A stretch of DNA of 64,000 nucleotides from Chitinophaga hostae (GCF_018224885.1 NZ_JAGTXB010000009.1:124001-188000); one strand, 5' to 3'. Counted from the stretch's first letter, positions 18,624-26,693 are shown. Numbers and translations: made by a program. Notes: generated from the sequence alone by a model not told the origin.

Positions 18624-18655
18624 CAGCTTTTAGCTTTTAGCAGTTAGCTTTTAGA
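18624..18655. repeat. Heptad-repeat tract (TTTTAGC orientation)
   Basis: Units TTTTAGC, TTTTAGC, AGTTAGC and TTTTAGA follow each other without spacer. It is in inverted orientation relative to the tract at 18787-18828, so the two could pair into a long stem. Confidence 0.8.
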
Positions 18656-18786
18656 TTAAAGCGGGTCAGCTATCAGCGTTTGGCTTTTCGTATTTTTAGT
18701 TTTAGCGTTCAACCAGTAGCTTTTTATTTATATTGCTTTTAGTCATTAGTTTTTACATCAATGCCCTCAACCATGGATGGCTAAGG

Positions 18787-18828
18787 GCTAAAAGCTAATA
18801 GCTAACAGCTAATAGCTAACAGCTAAAA
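18787..18828. repeat. Heptad-repeat tract (GCTAANA orientation), six units
   Basis: Six exact-register 7-bp units: GCTAAAA, GCTAATA, GCTAACA, GCTAATA, GCTAACA, GCTAAAA. Only the sixth base varies. This is the cleanest example of the heptad family in the window. Confidence 0.9.
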
Positions 18829-18945
18829 AGTGATACCTGACACTGGCTGCATTTGTATTTGAGATGCTTGCCATTGACTTGATTTACCAGCATCCCCGAC
18901 CTGAGTGATGGGTCAGGCGGGCAGCGTCAGGCATCAATGTTAAAT

Positions 18946-19317
18946 TCATTTTTCCGGTTCCTTTTTCAGCACAATCTTTTGTGGAGGGGAGCTGAGTTGT
19001 TTAAGTCCCAGCGGCTCTACAGATTTGCTGACTTCACTCATTTTGCTTCGAAACATGAGCTCACTTTTCACATTGATGTACTCCCACTTCAGCTCTTTTA
19101 TTTCTTTGCCAAGTTTATTTATACGTCGGATTTTTTTTTCAGCGAGGTGGCTGTTTGCGATATAGATGAGGGCGAGGAATGCCAGGAAGCCGATAAAGGG
19201 CATGTTTTGCACCAACGCTCTGTAATTGATGCGCAAACGCCATTCTTTTCGTTGTTCCGGGAGGGCTGTATTTTCTTCCGCCGGAGTATCCTGGTTTGTT
19301 TCTTCTTCCTGCAACAC
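18946..19317 (-). CDS. ftsL: FtsL-like divisome protein
   Basis: A 123-residue bitopic membrane protein in the usual ftsL position, between rsmH and ftsI. An acidic N-terminal segment of about 40 residues is followed by one membrane helix (MPFIGFLAFLALIYIANS, about 39-56) and a short periplasmic coiled coil (LAEKKIRRINKLGKEIKELKWEY...), which is the FtsL/DivIC layout. FtsL forms a complex with FtsQ and an FtsB-like protein and activates FtsW-FtsI. The start codon is GTG; the next in-frame codon upstream but one is a stop, so no earlier start is possible. Sequence similarity in this family is low, so the name rests on topology and position. Confidence 0.85.
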   Translation of the reverse strand: MLQEEETNQDTPAEENTALPEQRKEWRLRINYRALVQNMPFIGFLAFLALIYIANSHLAEKKIRRINKLGKEIKELKWEYINVKSELMFRSKMSEVSKSVEPLGLKQLSSPPQKIVLKKEPEK

Positions 19318-19414
19318 GCTCTACGTCTTTTTAAAAATTGACAATATAAATCTGAACGTAAATCAAACAGATGTGTATAGGATAGGGTAGGATGGTGATC
19401 GGTTTAAAGCCGGG

Positions 19415-20326
19415 TCACGCTTGTTTTTCGGCCACCCGCAGTTTTGCACTTCTGGATCTTCCATTGAGCTTCAATTCTGCATCGCTGGCGGTAACCGGTT
19501 TTTTTGTGATTAATCTGAACAATTTAGGGGGTGTTTCTTTTGCAAACGGATCTTCGGGTGCTTCTTCAAAACTTCCTGTCTTCATAAAATTTTTCACCAT
19601 CCTGTCTTCCAGCGAGTGGAAAGTAATGACGGCTAGTCTGCCTCCCGGTTTTAGTACATTGGTAGCTTGTTCCAGTAAATCTTTCAGAGCGCCCAATTCA
19701 TCGTTAACGGCTATACGCAATGCCTGGAAAACCTGTGCCAGGTATTTTTGCGGGTTGCCTTTTACGATAGGCTGGATCACTGATTTGAATTCAGCGATGG
19801 TGCGCATGGGGTGGGTTTTGCGCTGCTTTACAATTGTTTGGGCCAGGGTTTTGCTGTTGGTTACTTCTCCGTATTCCTGGAAAATCAGTTGTAACCTTGC
19901 TTCTCCCCATGTAGCCAGCAATTGAGCGGCAGTAAATTCGGTTCTCGTATCCATCCGCATGTCCAGATCACCATCGAAGCGAATACTGAATCCTCTTTCT
20001 GCTGTATCAAACTGGTGCGATGAAACGCCCAGATCTGCCAGTACGCCGTCTACCTGTTCTGCTTTATGTAATTTCAGAAAGCGTTGCAGGTGACGGAAAT
20101 TTTGTTGTACAAAAGTTACTCGTTCGTCTATGATCCTGTTGCGGTAAGCATCTTCATCCTGATCAAATACTATCAATCGTCCTTTTTCACCTAGTTGCTC
20201 CAGTATGGCCCTTGAATGTCCTCCGCCTCCAAACGTGGCGTCCACATATATCCCTTCCGGGTTAATCTGTAAGAGCGTTGCCGTTTCCTGCAGCAGAACG
20301 GGTAAGTGATATTGTTGTTCGCCCAT
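19415..20326 (-). CDS. rsmH: 16S rRNA (cytosine1402-N4)-methyltransferase RsmH
   Basis: RsmH (MraW) methylates N4 of C1402 in the 16S rRNA decoding centre, using S-adenosylmethionine. The start YHLPVLLQETATLL, the SAM-binding region YVDATFGGGGHSRAIL, the loop GVLADLGVSSHQFD and the motif ITFHSLEDRMVKNF are all diagnostic. Length (303) is normal. It is the second gene of the dcw cluster, 12 bp after mraZ. Confidence 0.98.
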   Translation of the reverse strand: MGEQQYHLPVLLQETATLLQINPEGIYVDATFGGGGHSRAILEQLGEKGRLIVFDQDEDAYRNRIIDERVTFVQQNFRHLQRFLKLHKAEQVDGVLADLGVSSHQFDTAERGFSIRFDGDLDMRMDTRTEFTAAQLLATWGEARLQLIFQEYGEVTNSKTLAQTIVKQRKTHPMRTIAEFKSVIQPIVKGNPQKYLAQVFQALRIAVNDELGALKDLLEQATNVLKPGGRLAVITFHSLEDRMVKNFMKTGSFEEAPEDPFAKETPPKLFRLITKKPVTASDAELKLNGRSRSAKLRVAEKQA

Positions 20327-20338
20327 ATGCTCCCCTCT

Positions 20339-20806
20339 TTAAATTGAAATATTGTTATCTCCTCCTCCCATTACCTGTTGGGCCAGATCACTGAACGCTC
20401 CTGGTGAGAAATTTTCAAAGAACTCCTGGTATTTACCTTTATCCCAGATCTCGATTTTATTGGATGCTGCTGCCAGCACAATATCTTTTTCCAGATTGGC
20501 GTAGGAAAGCAGGTTTTTTGGTACCAGCAGTCTTCCTGCGCTGTCTAACTCCAGAATGGTGGCTCCGTTTAAAAAGTACCGCCTGAATTCCCTTACTTTT
20601 GGGTCAAAGTCATTCAACTTGCTGATACGTTCAAAAATGGGCTGCCATTCGTTCATGGGATACAGGGACAAGCATTTTTCAAACCCTCGGTTAATCACAA
20701 ACTGTCCTCCGGCCCCGTCTGATAACTGCTTTTTAAATCCGGCAGGTAAAAGAAAGCGTCCTTTTGCGTCCAGCGTCGATTCGTATTCACCGAGAAATCC
20801 TGTCAT
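20339..20806 (-). CDS. mraZ: Transcriptional regulator MraZ
   Basis: MraZ is an AbrB-fold DNA-binding protein that forms rings and regulates the dcw cluster from its own promoter in other bacteria. Two SpoVT/AbrB repeats are visible: FLGEYESTLDAKGRFLLPAGFK at the N-terminus and the second around ATILELDSAGRLLVPKNLL. The start at 20806 gives the usual family N-terminus (MTGFLGEY, 155 residues). An in-frame ATG at 20854 would add 16 residues with no family support. It is the first gene of the cluster and faces away from bamD across a spacer of about 500 bp. Confidence 0.93.
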   Translation of the reverse strand: MTGFLGEYESTLDAKGRFLLPAGFKKQLSDGAGGQFVINRGFEKCLSLYPMNEWQPIFERISKLNDFDPKVREFRRYFLNGATILELDSAGRLLVPKNLLSYANLEKDIVLAAASNKIEIWDKGKYQEFFENFSPGAFSDLAQQVMGGGDNNISI

Positions 20807-20892
20807 ACCATGGGGCAAAGTCCTTGAAAATCCATTTTCAACACAAAATAACACTTTTTCCCACTTTTTAACGAAAAAATACTTTATAAATT

Positions 20893-20901
20893 TTTTCCAC
20901 A
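20893..20901 (+). promoter_or_regulatory. DnaA-box-like site
   Basis: TTTTCCACA matches the relaxed DnaA consensus TTWTNCACA exactly. It lies in the mraZ/bamD spacer. Confidence 0.4.
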
Positions 20902-20973
20902 GATGGAAGCGCCCCTATGGGAGGCCATCCGCTATCATTTATGCACTGATTGTGTGCATTCTTATAATATACA

Positions 20974-20993
20974 TGTGGATAATGTGTTGATAA
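20974..20993 (-). promoter_or_regulatory. DnaA box (perfect) with adjacent near-match
   Basis: TGTGGATAA (20974-20982) is the exact complement of the strong consensus TTATCCACA. A one-mismatch copy, TGTTGATAA, follows at 20985-20993 in the same orientation, 11 bp apart, which is about one helical turn. Confidence 0.5.
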
Positions 20994-21286
20994 TAGATTA
21001 AATGATGTTTATAACATGTGAACAGTCCATTATGTCTGCCGTTCCTGAAAATGAACGCTGGTGGGAAAACGGGTTGATTTTATAATTATGTGTATACTTT
21101 TTTTGTAATCTGACACCTTTTTTATTCATTTTTTGCGTCAAAAAGTCTATTTTCCGGATCCGGGTGGGAAAAATATCAGCGACCCCAACGGTGGTGGAAA
21201 ACCGCTGTTTCGGCGATTTAATTCCGTCTTTTGCAAAATTTTAACAGCAATCAAAATCTCTCTGCCTTACATTTACATTTAATTCT

Positions 21287-21294
21287 TAATTTTG
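21287..21294 (+). promoter_or_regulatory. Candidate -7 element for the bamD operon
   Basis: TAATTTTG fits the Bacteroidota -7 consensus TAnnTTTG and sits 10 bp before the bamD ATG, which would leave a very short leader. The -33 TTTG element is poor at the expected distance, so confidence is low. Confidence 0.35.
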
Positions 21295-21304
21295 CCACTC
21301 TTTT

Positions 21305-22135
21305 ATGCGGAAATTTTTATTGTACATCAGTGTTCTCGTGGTTCTCGTGTCTACCTCCTGTAATAACCAGTTACGGAGAATAGAGAAAAGCAACAACTTT
21401 GAAAAGAAGTTGGACTACGCCAACCAGTTGTTCCAGAAGAAAAAATACAATACGGCGATCACTCTCTACACTGACCTTGTACAGGTGTATAAGGGTACTG
21501 AGAAGTTTGAACCTATGTATTACAATTTCGCATATTGTTCCTACTACGTAAAGGACTACGTTCAGGCGGCATTCCAGTTTAAGAATTACCTGGACCTGTT
21601 CCCGAACAGCCCCAGGGCGGTGGAAATTGACTATATGCAGGCTTATTGCTACTATAAGCAGTCGCCTAAAGTATCGCTGGATCAAACCAATACCATGAAG
21701 GCCATTGCAGCGATGCAAACCTTTATCAATAACTATCCGACCGCAGATAAAGTATCGGAAGCCAACCTGGTTATAGAGTTGTGCAGAAGAAAGCTGGAAA
21801 AGAAAGAATTCTCCAGCGCCGAATTATATTATAACCTGGGCTTTTATAAAGCGGCCGGTATTGCGTTCAAAAACCTGATGCGCAGCTACCCCGACTCCGA
21901 TAAAGGCGATGGATACAAAGTAATGGCTATCAGATCTTATTATAATTATGCTAAAAACAGTATTCCGGAGAAACAAAAAGAGCGCTACGCCACTGTTTTG
22001 GACGAATACCTGGATTTCGCGGATCACTACCCGAACAGCAAATTGAAGGTCGATGCCGAAAAATTTTATACCTTAGCGCAAAACAACATTAAAACACTGG
22101 ATAATGAGCAAATTAAAGCGAAGTCTAACCAGTAG
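21305..22135 (+). CDS. bamD: Outer membrane assembly lipoprotein BamD
   Basis: BamD is a lipoprotein of the BAM complex, which inserts beta-barrel proteins in the outer membrane. The signal peptide ends in a lipobox (LVSTSC), making Cys19 the lipidated residue. The rest is TPR-like helical repeats, for example YNTAITLYTDLVQVY, YVQAAFQFKNYLDLFPNSPRA and YKAAGIAFKNLMRSYPDSD. Length (276) is near the family norm. It overlaps the start of rpoZ by 32 bp, and the two genes are thus certain to be co-transcribed. Confidence 0.93.
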   Translation: MRKFLLYISVLVVLVSTSCNNQLRRIEKSNNFEKKLDYANQLFQKKKYNTAITLYTDLVQVYKGTEKFEPMYYNFAYCSYYVKDYVQAAFQFKNYLDLFPNSPRAVEIDYMQAYCYYKQSPKVSLDQTNTMKAIAAMQTFINNYPTADKVSEANLVIELCRRKLEKKEFSSAELYYNLGFYKAAGIAFKNLMRSYPDSDKGDGYKVMAIRSYYNYAKNSIPEKQKERYATVLDEYLDFADHYPNSKLKVDAEKFYTLAQNNIKTLDNEQIKAKSNQ

Positions 22136-22445
22136 CCTTAATCCCTGGGTAGAAACCAAAAATACTACCGATATTAAGAACAGAACTGGTAATTTATATG
22201 AGTCTATTGCCGTGATAGCCAAACGCGCCAATCAGATCAATATTTCCGTGAAAGAGGAGCTCCATTCCAAACTGGAAGAGTTTGCCAGCCATACTGACAA
22301 CCTCGAAGAAGTGCACGAGAACAAGGAGCAGATTGAGATTTCCCGTTTTTATGAAAGACTGGCAAATCCGGCTATTCAGGCTACGCAGGAATTCCTGGAT
22401 AACAAAATTTATTTCCGCAAGAACGACGACGATTTGTTCAGCTAA
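22104..22445 (+). CDS. rpoZ: RNA polymerase omega subunit (Rpb6 family)
   Basis: A 113-residue protein of the Rpb6/omega family in its Bacteroidota form. The core motif GNLYESIAVIAKRANQI and the later NREQIEISRFYE-like segment (NKEQIEISRFYERL) are typical. Omega helps assemble RNA polymerase by latching the beta-prime subunit. The start at 22104 lies inside bamD; the 32-bp overlap in a different frame suggests translational coupling. A hairpin terminator follows within 100 bp. Confidence 0.88.
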   Translation: MSKLKRSLTSSLNPWVETKNTTDIKNRTGNLYESIAVIAKRANQINISVKEELHSKLEEFASHTDNLEEVHENKEQIEISRFYERLANPAIQATQEFLDNKIYFRKNDDDLFS

Positions 22446-22505
22446 TCCGCCACACATTATTTTGTGAGGTTCGCGATTGCGAAAAATAAAAATATTAATT
22501 TCATG

Positions 22506-22537
22506 GCGGCAGAATGATTTCTGCCGCTTTTGTTTTT
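22506..22537 (+). terminator. Terminator after rpoZ
   Basis: An 8-bp GC-rich stem GCGGCAGA / TCTGCCGC with a 6-nt loop is followed by a T-rich run that ends at the coaBC leader. The T-run nearly reaches the possible early coaBC starts, so coaBC either has a promoter inside this element or depends on read-through. Confidence 0.75.
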
Positions 22538-22562
22538 ATATATGTCCATGGACGCTATCAAA

Positions 22563-23768
22563 ATGCTACAAGGAAAGAAGATCCTGCTGGGTGTTTCCGG
22601 CAGTATTGCTGCCTATAAGGCGGCCACCCTGATCCGCCTGCTGGTAAAGGAAGGCGCGGAAGTAAAGGTGATCATGACCCCCGCCGCCGCCGATTTCATT
22701 ACCCCCCTTACCCTGGCCACCCTTTCCAAAAATGAGGTTCCGGTAAACATCAGCGATCATAACAGCTGGAATAATCACGTGATGTTGGGCCGCTGGGCCG
22801 ATGTAATGGTCATCGCGCCCGCCTCCGCCAATACCATCGCCAAAATGGCCCTGGGCCTTTGTGATAACCTGCTGCAGGCAGTATACCTGTCAGCTGCCTG
22901 CCCCGTGATGTTTGCTCCCGCCATGGATGAAGATATGTGGCATCACCCGGCCACCCGCAGCAATGTGGAAAAACTCATCTCGTATGGTCACCAGCAAATA
23001 CCTGTCGCCTCCGGCGAACTCGCCAGCGGCTTGTTTGGAGAAGGCCGCATGGCTGAACCGGAGCAAATTGTGGAGTGGTTAGCCCAACATCTCCGGAAAA
23101 CAAATCAAAACAAACCGCTCAGCGGCAAAACAGCCATCGTTACCGCGGGCCCCACCATCGAACATATTGATCCTGTACGTTATATCAGTAATCATTCCAG
23201 TGGGAAAATGGGTATTGCCATCGCGGAAGCCCTGGCAGATGCCGGCGCCAATGTACAACTGGTGCTTGGCCCCACCCCGCAGCAAACGGCACATACCGGT
23301 ATCACCACCATCCGGGTTCAAACCGCCCAGGAAATGTTTGATGCTGTTACCACCCGCTACCCTAACGCCGGTATCGTAGTTGCCGCCGCCGCAGTGGCCG
23401 ACTACCGCCCCGCAAACGTGGCCGATAAAAAAATCAAGAAAGGGGAAGCGCAACTGCACATAGATCTCGAAAAAACACCTGATATACTCCGCACATTGGG
23501 CGACAGCAAAGGACCACAGCAACTGCTGATCGGATTCTCCCTGGAAACCAACAATGAAAAGGAATATGCCCTCAAAAAGCTGCGGGAAAAACACCTGGAC
23601 ATGATTGTCATGAATTCACTGGCAGACGCAGGTGCAGGTTTTAATTATGATACCAACAAGGTAACGCTGTTTGATAAACACGGGAATGAACGCAGTTTCC
23701 CACTAAAATCAAAACAGGCCGTGGCACAGGATATTGTTTCCGCTATAATCGAATTGCAACATGCATAA
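22563..23768 (+). CDS. coaBC: Bifunctional phosphopantothenoylcysteine decarboxylase/synthetase CoaBC
   Basis: CoaBC makes 4'-phosphopantetheine in coenzyme A synthesis: the CoaB part ligates cysteine to phosphopantothenate with a nucleotide, and the FMN-dependent CoaC part decarboxylates the product. The N-terminal half has the flavin-binding GSIAAYKAA motif, NTIAKMALGLCDNLL and the active-site PAMDEDMW motif. The C-terminal half has TAGPTIEHIDPVRYISNHSSGKMG and AAVADYRP. The start at 22563 (MLQGKKILLGVSG) matches the family N-terminus; ATGs at 22542 and 22548 in the same frame are alternatives. The gene overlaps the next by 8 bp. Confidence 0.95.
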   Translation: MLQGKKILLGVSGSIAAYKAATLIRLLVKEGAEVKVIMTPAAADFITPLTLATLSKNEVPVNISDHNSWNNHVMLGRWADVMVIAPASANTIAKMALGLCDNLLQAVYLSAACPVMFAPAMDEDMWHHPATRSNVEKLISYGHQQIPVASGELASGLFGEGRMAEPEQIVEWLAQHLRKTNQNKPLSGKTAIVTAGPTIEHIDPVRYISNHSSGKMGIAIAEALADAGANVQLVLGPTPQQTAHTGITTIRVQTAQEMFDAVTTRYPNAGIVVAAAAVADYRPANVADKKIKKGEAQLHIDLEKTPDILRTLGDSKGPQQLLIGFSLETNNEKEYALKKLREKHLDMIVMNSLADAGAGFNYDTNKVTLFDKHGNERSFPLKSKQAVAQDIVSAIIELQHA

Positions 23769-24690
23769 CCGTTTCCCGTTCCTCCTGCTGCTGGCAGGCG
23801 CACTTGTACTATTTTGCTGTCCACCCGCCCGGGCCCAGGAAATAAGGGCCAATGTATCGGTAGTAGCCGGCCAGGTACAGGGTGTAGACAAGAAAATTTT
23901 TACTACCCTGCAAAACTCCATCCGGGAATTCCTGAATAACCGTCACTGGGCCAACGATGCCTTCACGCCGGCAGAACGGATCGAGTGCAACTTTTTACTG
24001 AATGTAACCGGCGTCAGCGGGCCGGACAGCTATAAGGCAAGTTTAACCATCCAGGCTACCAGACCGGTATACAACAGCAGCTATGTGACCAGTTTACTCA
24101 ACATACAGGATCCCAACGTGGTGTTCCGCTATGTGGAGTTTCAGCAACTGGAATACAGCGATACCCGCATTGTTGGCAACGATCCTTTGGCATCCAATCT
24201 CACGGCCATTCTTGCCTACTATGTGAATATCATCCTGGGCCTGGATTACGATTCTTTTTCTCCCCGCGGTGGCGATGTATATTTTAAGAAAGCACTGAAT
24301 ATCGTTAATAACGCACCGGATGGAAAAGATGTTTCCGGCTGGAAAGCATTTGAAGGTAACCGTAACCGTTACTGGTTGCAGGACAACCTCCTGAATGCCA
24401 AATTTCTGCAGTTCCACGACGTCATGTATCAATATCACCGGCAAGGGATGGATGTGATGTACGACGACGTGAACAAAGGCCGCGCCGCTATCCTGAATTG
24501 CCTGAATATGCTGTATTCCATTCACCAGGATATTCCCAACTCCATGCTGATGCAAACATTTTTCAGCGCCAAGGGAGAGGAACTCCTGAAATTGTTTACC
24601 AAGGCAATGCCGCAGGAAAGAGCCCGCGCTGCAGAACTATTGTCGCAGATGGATGTACCGAATGCGCAGAAGTATCAACAGATGAAGTGA
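23761..24690 (+). CDS. porD: PorD-like DUF4835 protein (type IX secretion associated)
   Basis: A 309-residue exported protein with a signal peptide ending PARAQ. It matches the DUF4835 family, whose flavobacterial members are called PorD and are linked to type IX secretion. Recognisable features are the N-terminal EIRANVSVVAGQVQGVDKKIF segment type (start only quoted in part here: ANVSVVAGQVQG), FRYVEFQQLEYSDTR and the FSPRGGDVYFKKA region. It overlaps coaBC by 8 bp, an arrangement I know from other Bacteroidota, where recN often follows; here it does not. Its precise molecular role is not established. SprA, the translocon of the same system, lies 27 kb further on. Heptad repeats begin at the base after its stop codon. 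Confidence 0.85.
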   Translation: MHNRFPFLLLLAGALVLFCCPPARAQEIRANVSVVAGQVQGVDKKIFTTLQNSIREFLNNRHWANDAFTPAERIECNFLLNVTGVSGPDSYKASLTIQATRPVYNSSYVTSLLNIQDPNVVFRYVEFQQLEYSDTRIVGNDPLASNLTAILAYYVNIILGLDYDSFSPRGGDVYFKKALNIVNNAPDGKDVSGWKAFEGNRNRYWLQDNLLNAKFLQFHDVMYQYHRQGMDVMYDDVNKGRAAILNCLNMLYSIHQDIPNSMLMQTFFSAKGEELLKLFTKAMPQERARAAELLSQMDVPNAQKYQQMK

Positions 24691-24718
24691 GCGGAAAGCT
24701 GAAAGCGGAAAGCAATGG
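24691..24718. repeat. Heptad-repeat tract directly after porD
   Basis: Units GCGGAAA, GCTGAAA, GCGGAAA and GCAATGG begin at the base following the TGA stop. They share the 7-bp period and the GCNNAAN pattern of the other tracts but differ at the third and fourth bases. Confidence 0.7.
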
Positions 24719-24761
24719 CTTCCTGTAAGAAGTTTGCTTCTCAACAAAAAATAACTCTTAA

Positions 24762-24783
24762 ACTAAAAGCTAACTGCTAAAAG
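24762..24783. repeat. Heptad-repeat tract before the DUF4296 gene
   Basis: Units ACTAAAA, GCTAACT and GCTAAAA end six bases before the start codon of the lipoprotein gene, so the tract occupies its translation initiation region. Confidence 0.75.
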
Positions 24784-24788
24784 TTATA

Positions 24789-25280
24789 ATGACTAGACCG
24801 ATGAAGAATTCTTTCGCCCTGGCCTTGTTAGTATTATTTTTATTTGCCTGCGGGGAAGGCGATAAGGTACCCTCAAAGTACCTGTCGAAAGAAACAATGA
24901 GCAGTATCCTGGAGGATATGTCTATTGCTGATGCCTATGGTAACGAGCAACAGATGCAGGTTGCCTTTTCTCCCAATTTTGATTCTATCCGCCAGGAAAA
25001 GGTGAAGATCTATTACAAACAGATACTGGACCTGCATAAAGTAAGTGTGAAAGCATTTATGGAGAGCTATAAGTATTATGAAAGTCATCCCAGCAGACTG
25101 AAAGAAGTATTGCAGCTGGTGCAGGCCGATTTAGCGGCAAAGAAACAGCGGCTGGGTAACCCGGTAGATGAAAACGCCCCATTGCGTTTTCGCATGAAAA
25201 GTATTTTTCCTTATGCAGACAGCGTGCTTTTGTTGCCAAAGGCCGATACCACAAAGCCTTTTGTTAAGCGGCAACCTTAA
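24789..25280 (+). CDS. DUF4296 lipoprotein
   Basis: A small exported lipoprotein of the DUF4296 family, 163 residues. The signal peptide ends in a lipobox (LFLFAC) and the mature part is helical and charged (YLSKETMSSILEDMSIADAY is the conserved start, with FDSIRQEKVKIYYKQIL later). The function of the family is unknown; it is widespread in Bacteroidota. An in-frame ATG at 24801 gives a shorter and equally good signal peptide. It lies 18 bp before the CoA-transferase operon and is on the same strand, so it may be co-transcribed with it. Confidence 0.75.
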   Translation: MTRPMKNSFALALLVLFLFACGEGDKVPSKYLSKETMSSILEDMSIADAYGNEQQMQVAFSPNFDSIRQEKVKIYYKQILDLHKVSVKAFMESYKYYESHPSRLKEVLQLVQADLAAKKQRLGNPVDENAPLRFRMKSIFPYADSVLLLPKADTTKPFVKRQP

Positions 25281-25298
25281 TCTATAAAACACCAAAAC

Positions 25299-25991
25299 AT
25301 GAACAAAGTAGTAGTTAATGCCGACGAAGCCTTGCAGGATATCCGGGATGGATCGGTGCTCATGCTGGGTGGGTTTGGTTTGTGCGGGATTCCCGAAAAT
25401 TGTATTACAGCACTGGTAAAGAAAGGCGTAAAAGATCTTACCTGTATTTCCAACAATGCGGGAGTAGACGATTTCGGACTGGGCCTGTTATTAAAAACAC
25501 GGCAGATCCGGAAAATGATGTCATCTTACGTGGGGGAGAATGCAGAATTTGAAAGACAGTTACTGGCCGGTGAGCTGGAGGTAGACCTGATTCCACAGGG
25601 AACACTGGCCACGCGTATTCAGATGGCAGGGATGGGTATTCCTGCTTTTTTTACGCCCGCCGGTTATGGAACTGAAATCGCTGAAGGAAAAGAAGTCCGC
25701 GAATTCAACGGGAAACCACATTTGATGGAACTGGCGCTGCACGCAGACTATGCGATTGTAAAAGCCTGGAAAGGCGATACGCTGGGGAATCTTGTATTCC
25801 GTAAAACCACCAGGAATTTCAGCACTTCCATGGCAAGGGCGGGAAATATTACCATTGCGGAGGTAGAGCACCTGGTACAGCCGGGAGAGCTGGACCCCGA
25901 CCAGATCCATGTGCCTGGTATTTATGTGCACCGCATTTTCCAGGGTAGTAATTATGAAAAACGGATCGAACGCCGCACGGTAAAGATCTAG
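25299..25991 (+). CDS. scoA: 3-oxoacid CoA-transferase subunit A
   Basis: The A subunit of a succinyl-CoA:3-ketoacid (or acetoacetate) CoA-transferase, which moves CoA from succinyl-CoA to acetoacetate in ketone-body use. The glycine-rich MLGGFGLCGIPENC motif and the SNNAGVDDFGLGLLL segment are typical. Length (230) is normal. The B subunit follows after 36 bp and the two form the active heterotetramer. Whether acetoacetate or another short 3-oxoacid is the main substrate cannot be told from sequence. Confidence 0.93.
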   Translation: MNKVVVNADEALQDIRDGSVLMLGGFGLCGIPENCITALVKKGVKDLTCISNNAGVDDFGLGLLLKTRQIRKMMSSYVGENAEFERQLLAGELEVDLIPQGTLATRIQMAGMGIPAFFTPAGYGTEIAEGKEVREFNGKPHLMELALHADYAIVKAWKGDTLGNLVFRKTTRNFSTSMARAGNITIAEVEHLVQPGELDPDQIHVPGIYVHRIFQGSNYEKRIERRTVKI

Positions 25992-26027
25992 TTCATTACA
26001 TTTTCCACGCTTCAAATTTTACATGTT

Positions 26028-26684
26028 ATGTCGCTCGATAAATATGGCATTGCCAAAAGAATAGCGCAGGAGCTGCAGGATGGTATGTATGTTAACCTGG
26101 GTATCGGTATCCCTACCCTGGTTGCCAACTATATTCCCGCCGGTGTTTCCATTATGATGCAGTCTGAAAATGGAATATTGGGCATGGGCCCTTATCCCGC
26201 TGCAGAAGATATTGATGCTGACCTGATCAATGCAGGTAAGGAAACCGTTACATTACTGCCTGGTGGCAGCTTTTTTGATTCTGCCGAAAGCTTCGGTATG
26301 ATCCGCGCCGGTAAAGTAGATCTTACTGTATTGGGTGCTATGGAGGTATCTGATAAAGGAGATATTGCCAACTGGAAAATCCCTGGTAAAATGGTAAAGG
26401 GAATGGGAGGGGCGATGGACCTGGTGGCTTCTGCCCGCAATATTATCGTGGCCATGATGCATACCAATCCCAAGGGAGAAAGCAAACTGCTGCCTGCTTG
26501 TACGCTGCCGCTTACCGGTGTGAATTGCGTAAAGAAAATTGTTACTGAACTGGCGGTGCTGGATGTAACCCCCGAAGGCTTTAAGCTGTTGGAGCGCGCA
26601 CCCGGTGTAAGTGTGGAGGAAATACGTTCCAAAACAGCCGGTAAACTAATCATAGAAGGTGATATTCCGGAGATGAATATCTGA
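26028..26684 (+). CDS. scoB: 3-oxoacid CoA-transferase subunit B
   Basis: The B subunit carries the catalytic glutamate that forms the enzyme-CoA thioester, here Glu47 in the signature QSENGILGMGPYP. Other conserved parts are LGIGIPTLVANYIP and the IPGKMVKGMGGAMDLV region. Length (218) is normal. It follows scoA by 36 bp and is followed by a strong terminator, so the unit ends here. Confidence 0.95.
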   Translation: MSLDKYGIAKRIAQELQDGMYVNLGIGIPTLVANYIPAGVSIMMQSENGILGMGPYPAAEDIDADLINAGKETVTLLPGGSFFDSAESFGMIRAGKVDLTVLGAMEVSDKGDIANWKIPGKMVKGMGGAMDLVASARNIIVAMMHTNPKGESKLLPACTLPLTGVNCVKKIVTELAVLDVTPEGFKLLERAPGVSVEEIRSKTAGKLIIEGDIPEMNI

Positions 26685-26693
26685 TTGGATAAT

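Larger units (their letters stand above)
18614..18945. other. Repeat-filled gap between ftsL and ftsI
   Basis: No credible gene is seen in these 332 bp. They hold a heptad tract near each end of the left two thirds (18624-18655 and 18787-18828, in opposite orientation) with decayed copies between them. On the right is an imperfect inverted repeat (about 18831-18850 with 18921-18936: TGATACCTGAC versus the complement of GTCAGGCATCA). The gap interrupts what is otherwise a tightly packed operon. Confidence 0.75.
20807..21304. promoter_or_regulatory. Divergent mraZ/bamD regulatory region
   Basis: About 500 bp of AT-rich DNA with no gene. It contains a GTGGGAAA-type element on the - strand near 20868 (a possible MraZ site, though not in the usual direct-repeat array), and similar GGTGGGAAAA elements on + near 21059 and 21171. 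It also holds DnaA-box-like sequences (20893-20993) and a candidate bamD promoter (21287). Transcription runs outward in both directions. Confidence 0.6.

Noticed and set aside
18787..18828. Heptad tract considered as a CRISPR array
   Set aside because: Units are 7 bp with no spacers, and no cas gene is near.
20860..21190. GTGGGAAA elements considered as an MraZ operator array
   Set aside because: MraZ sites are usually closely spaced direct repeats; here single copies are over 100 bp apart and on different strands.
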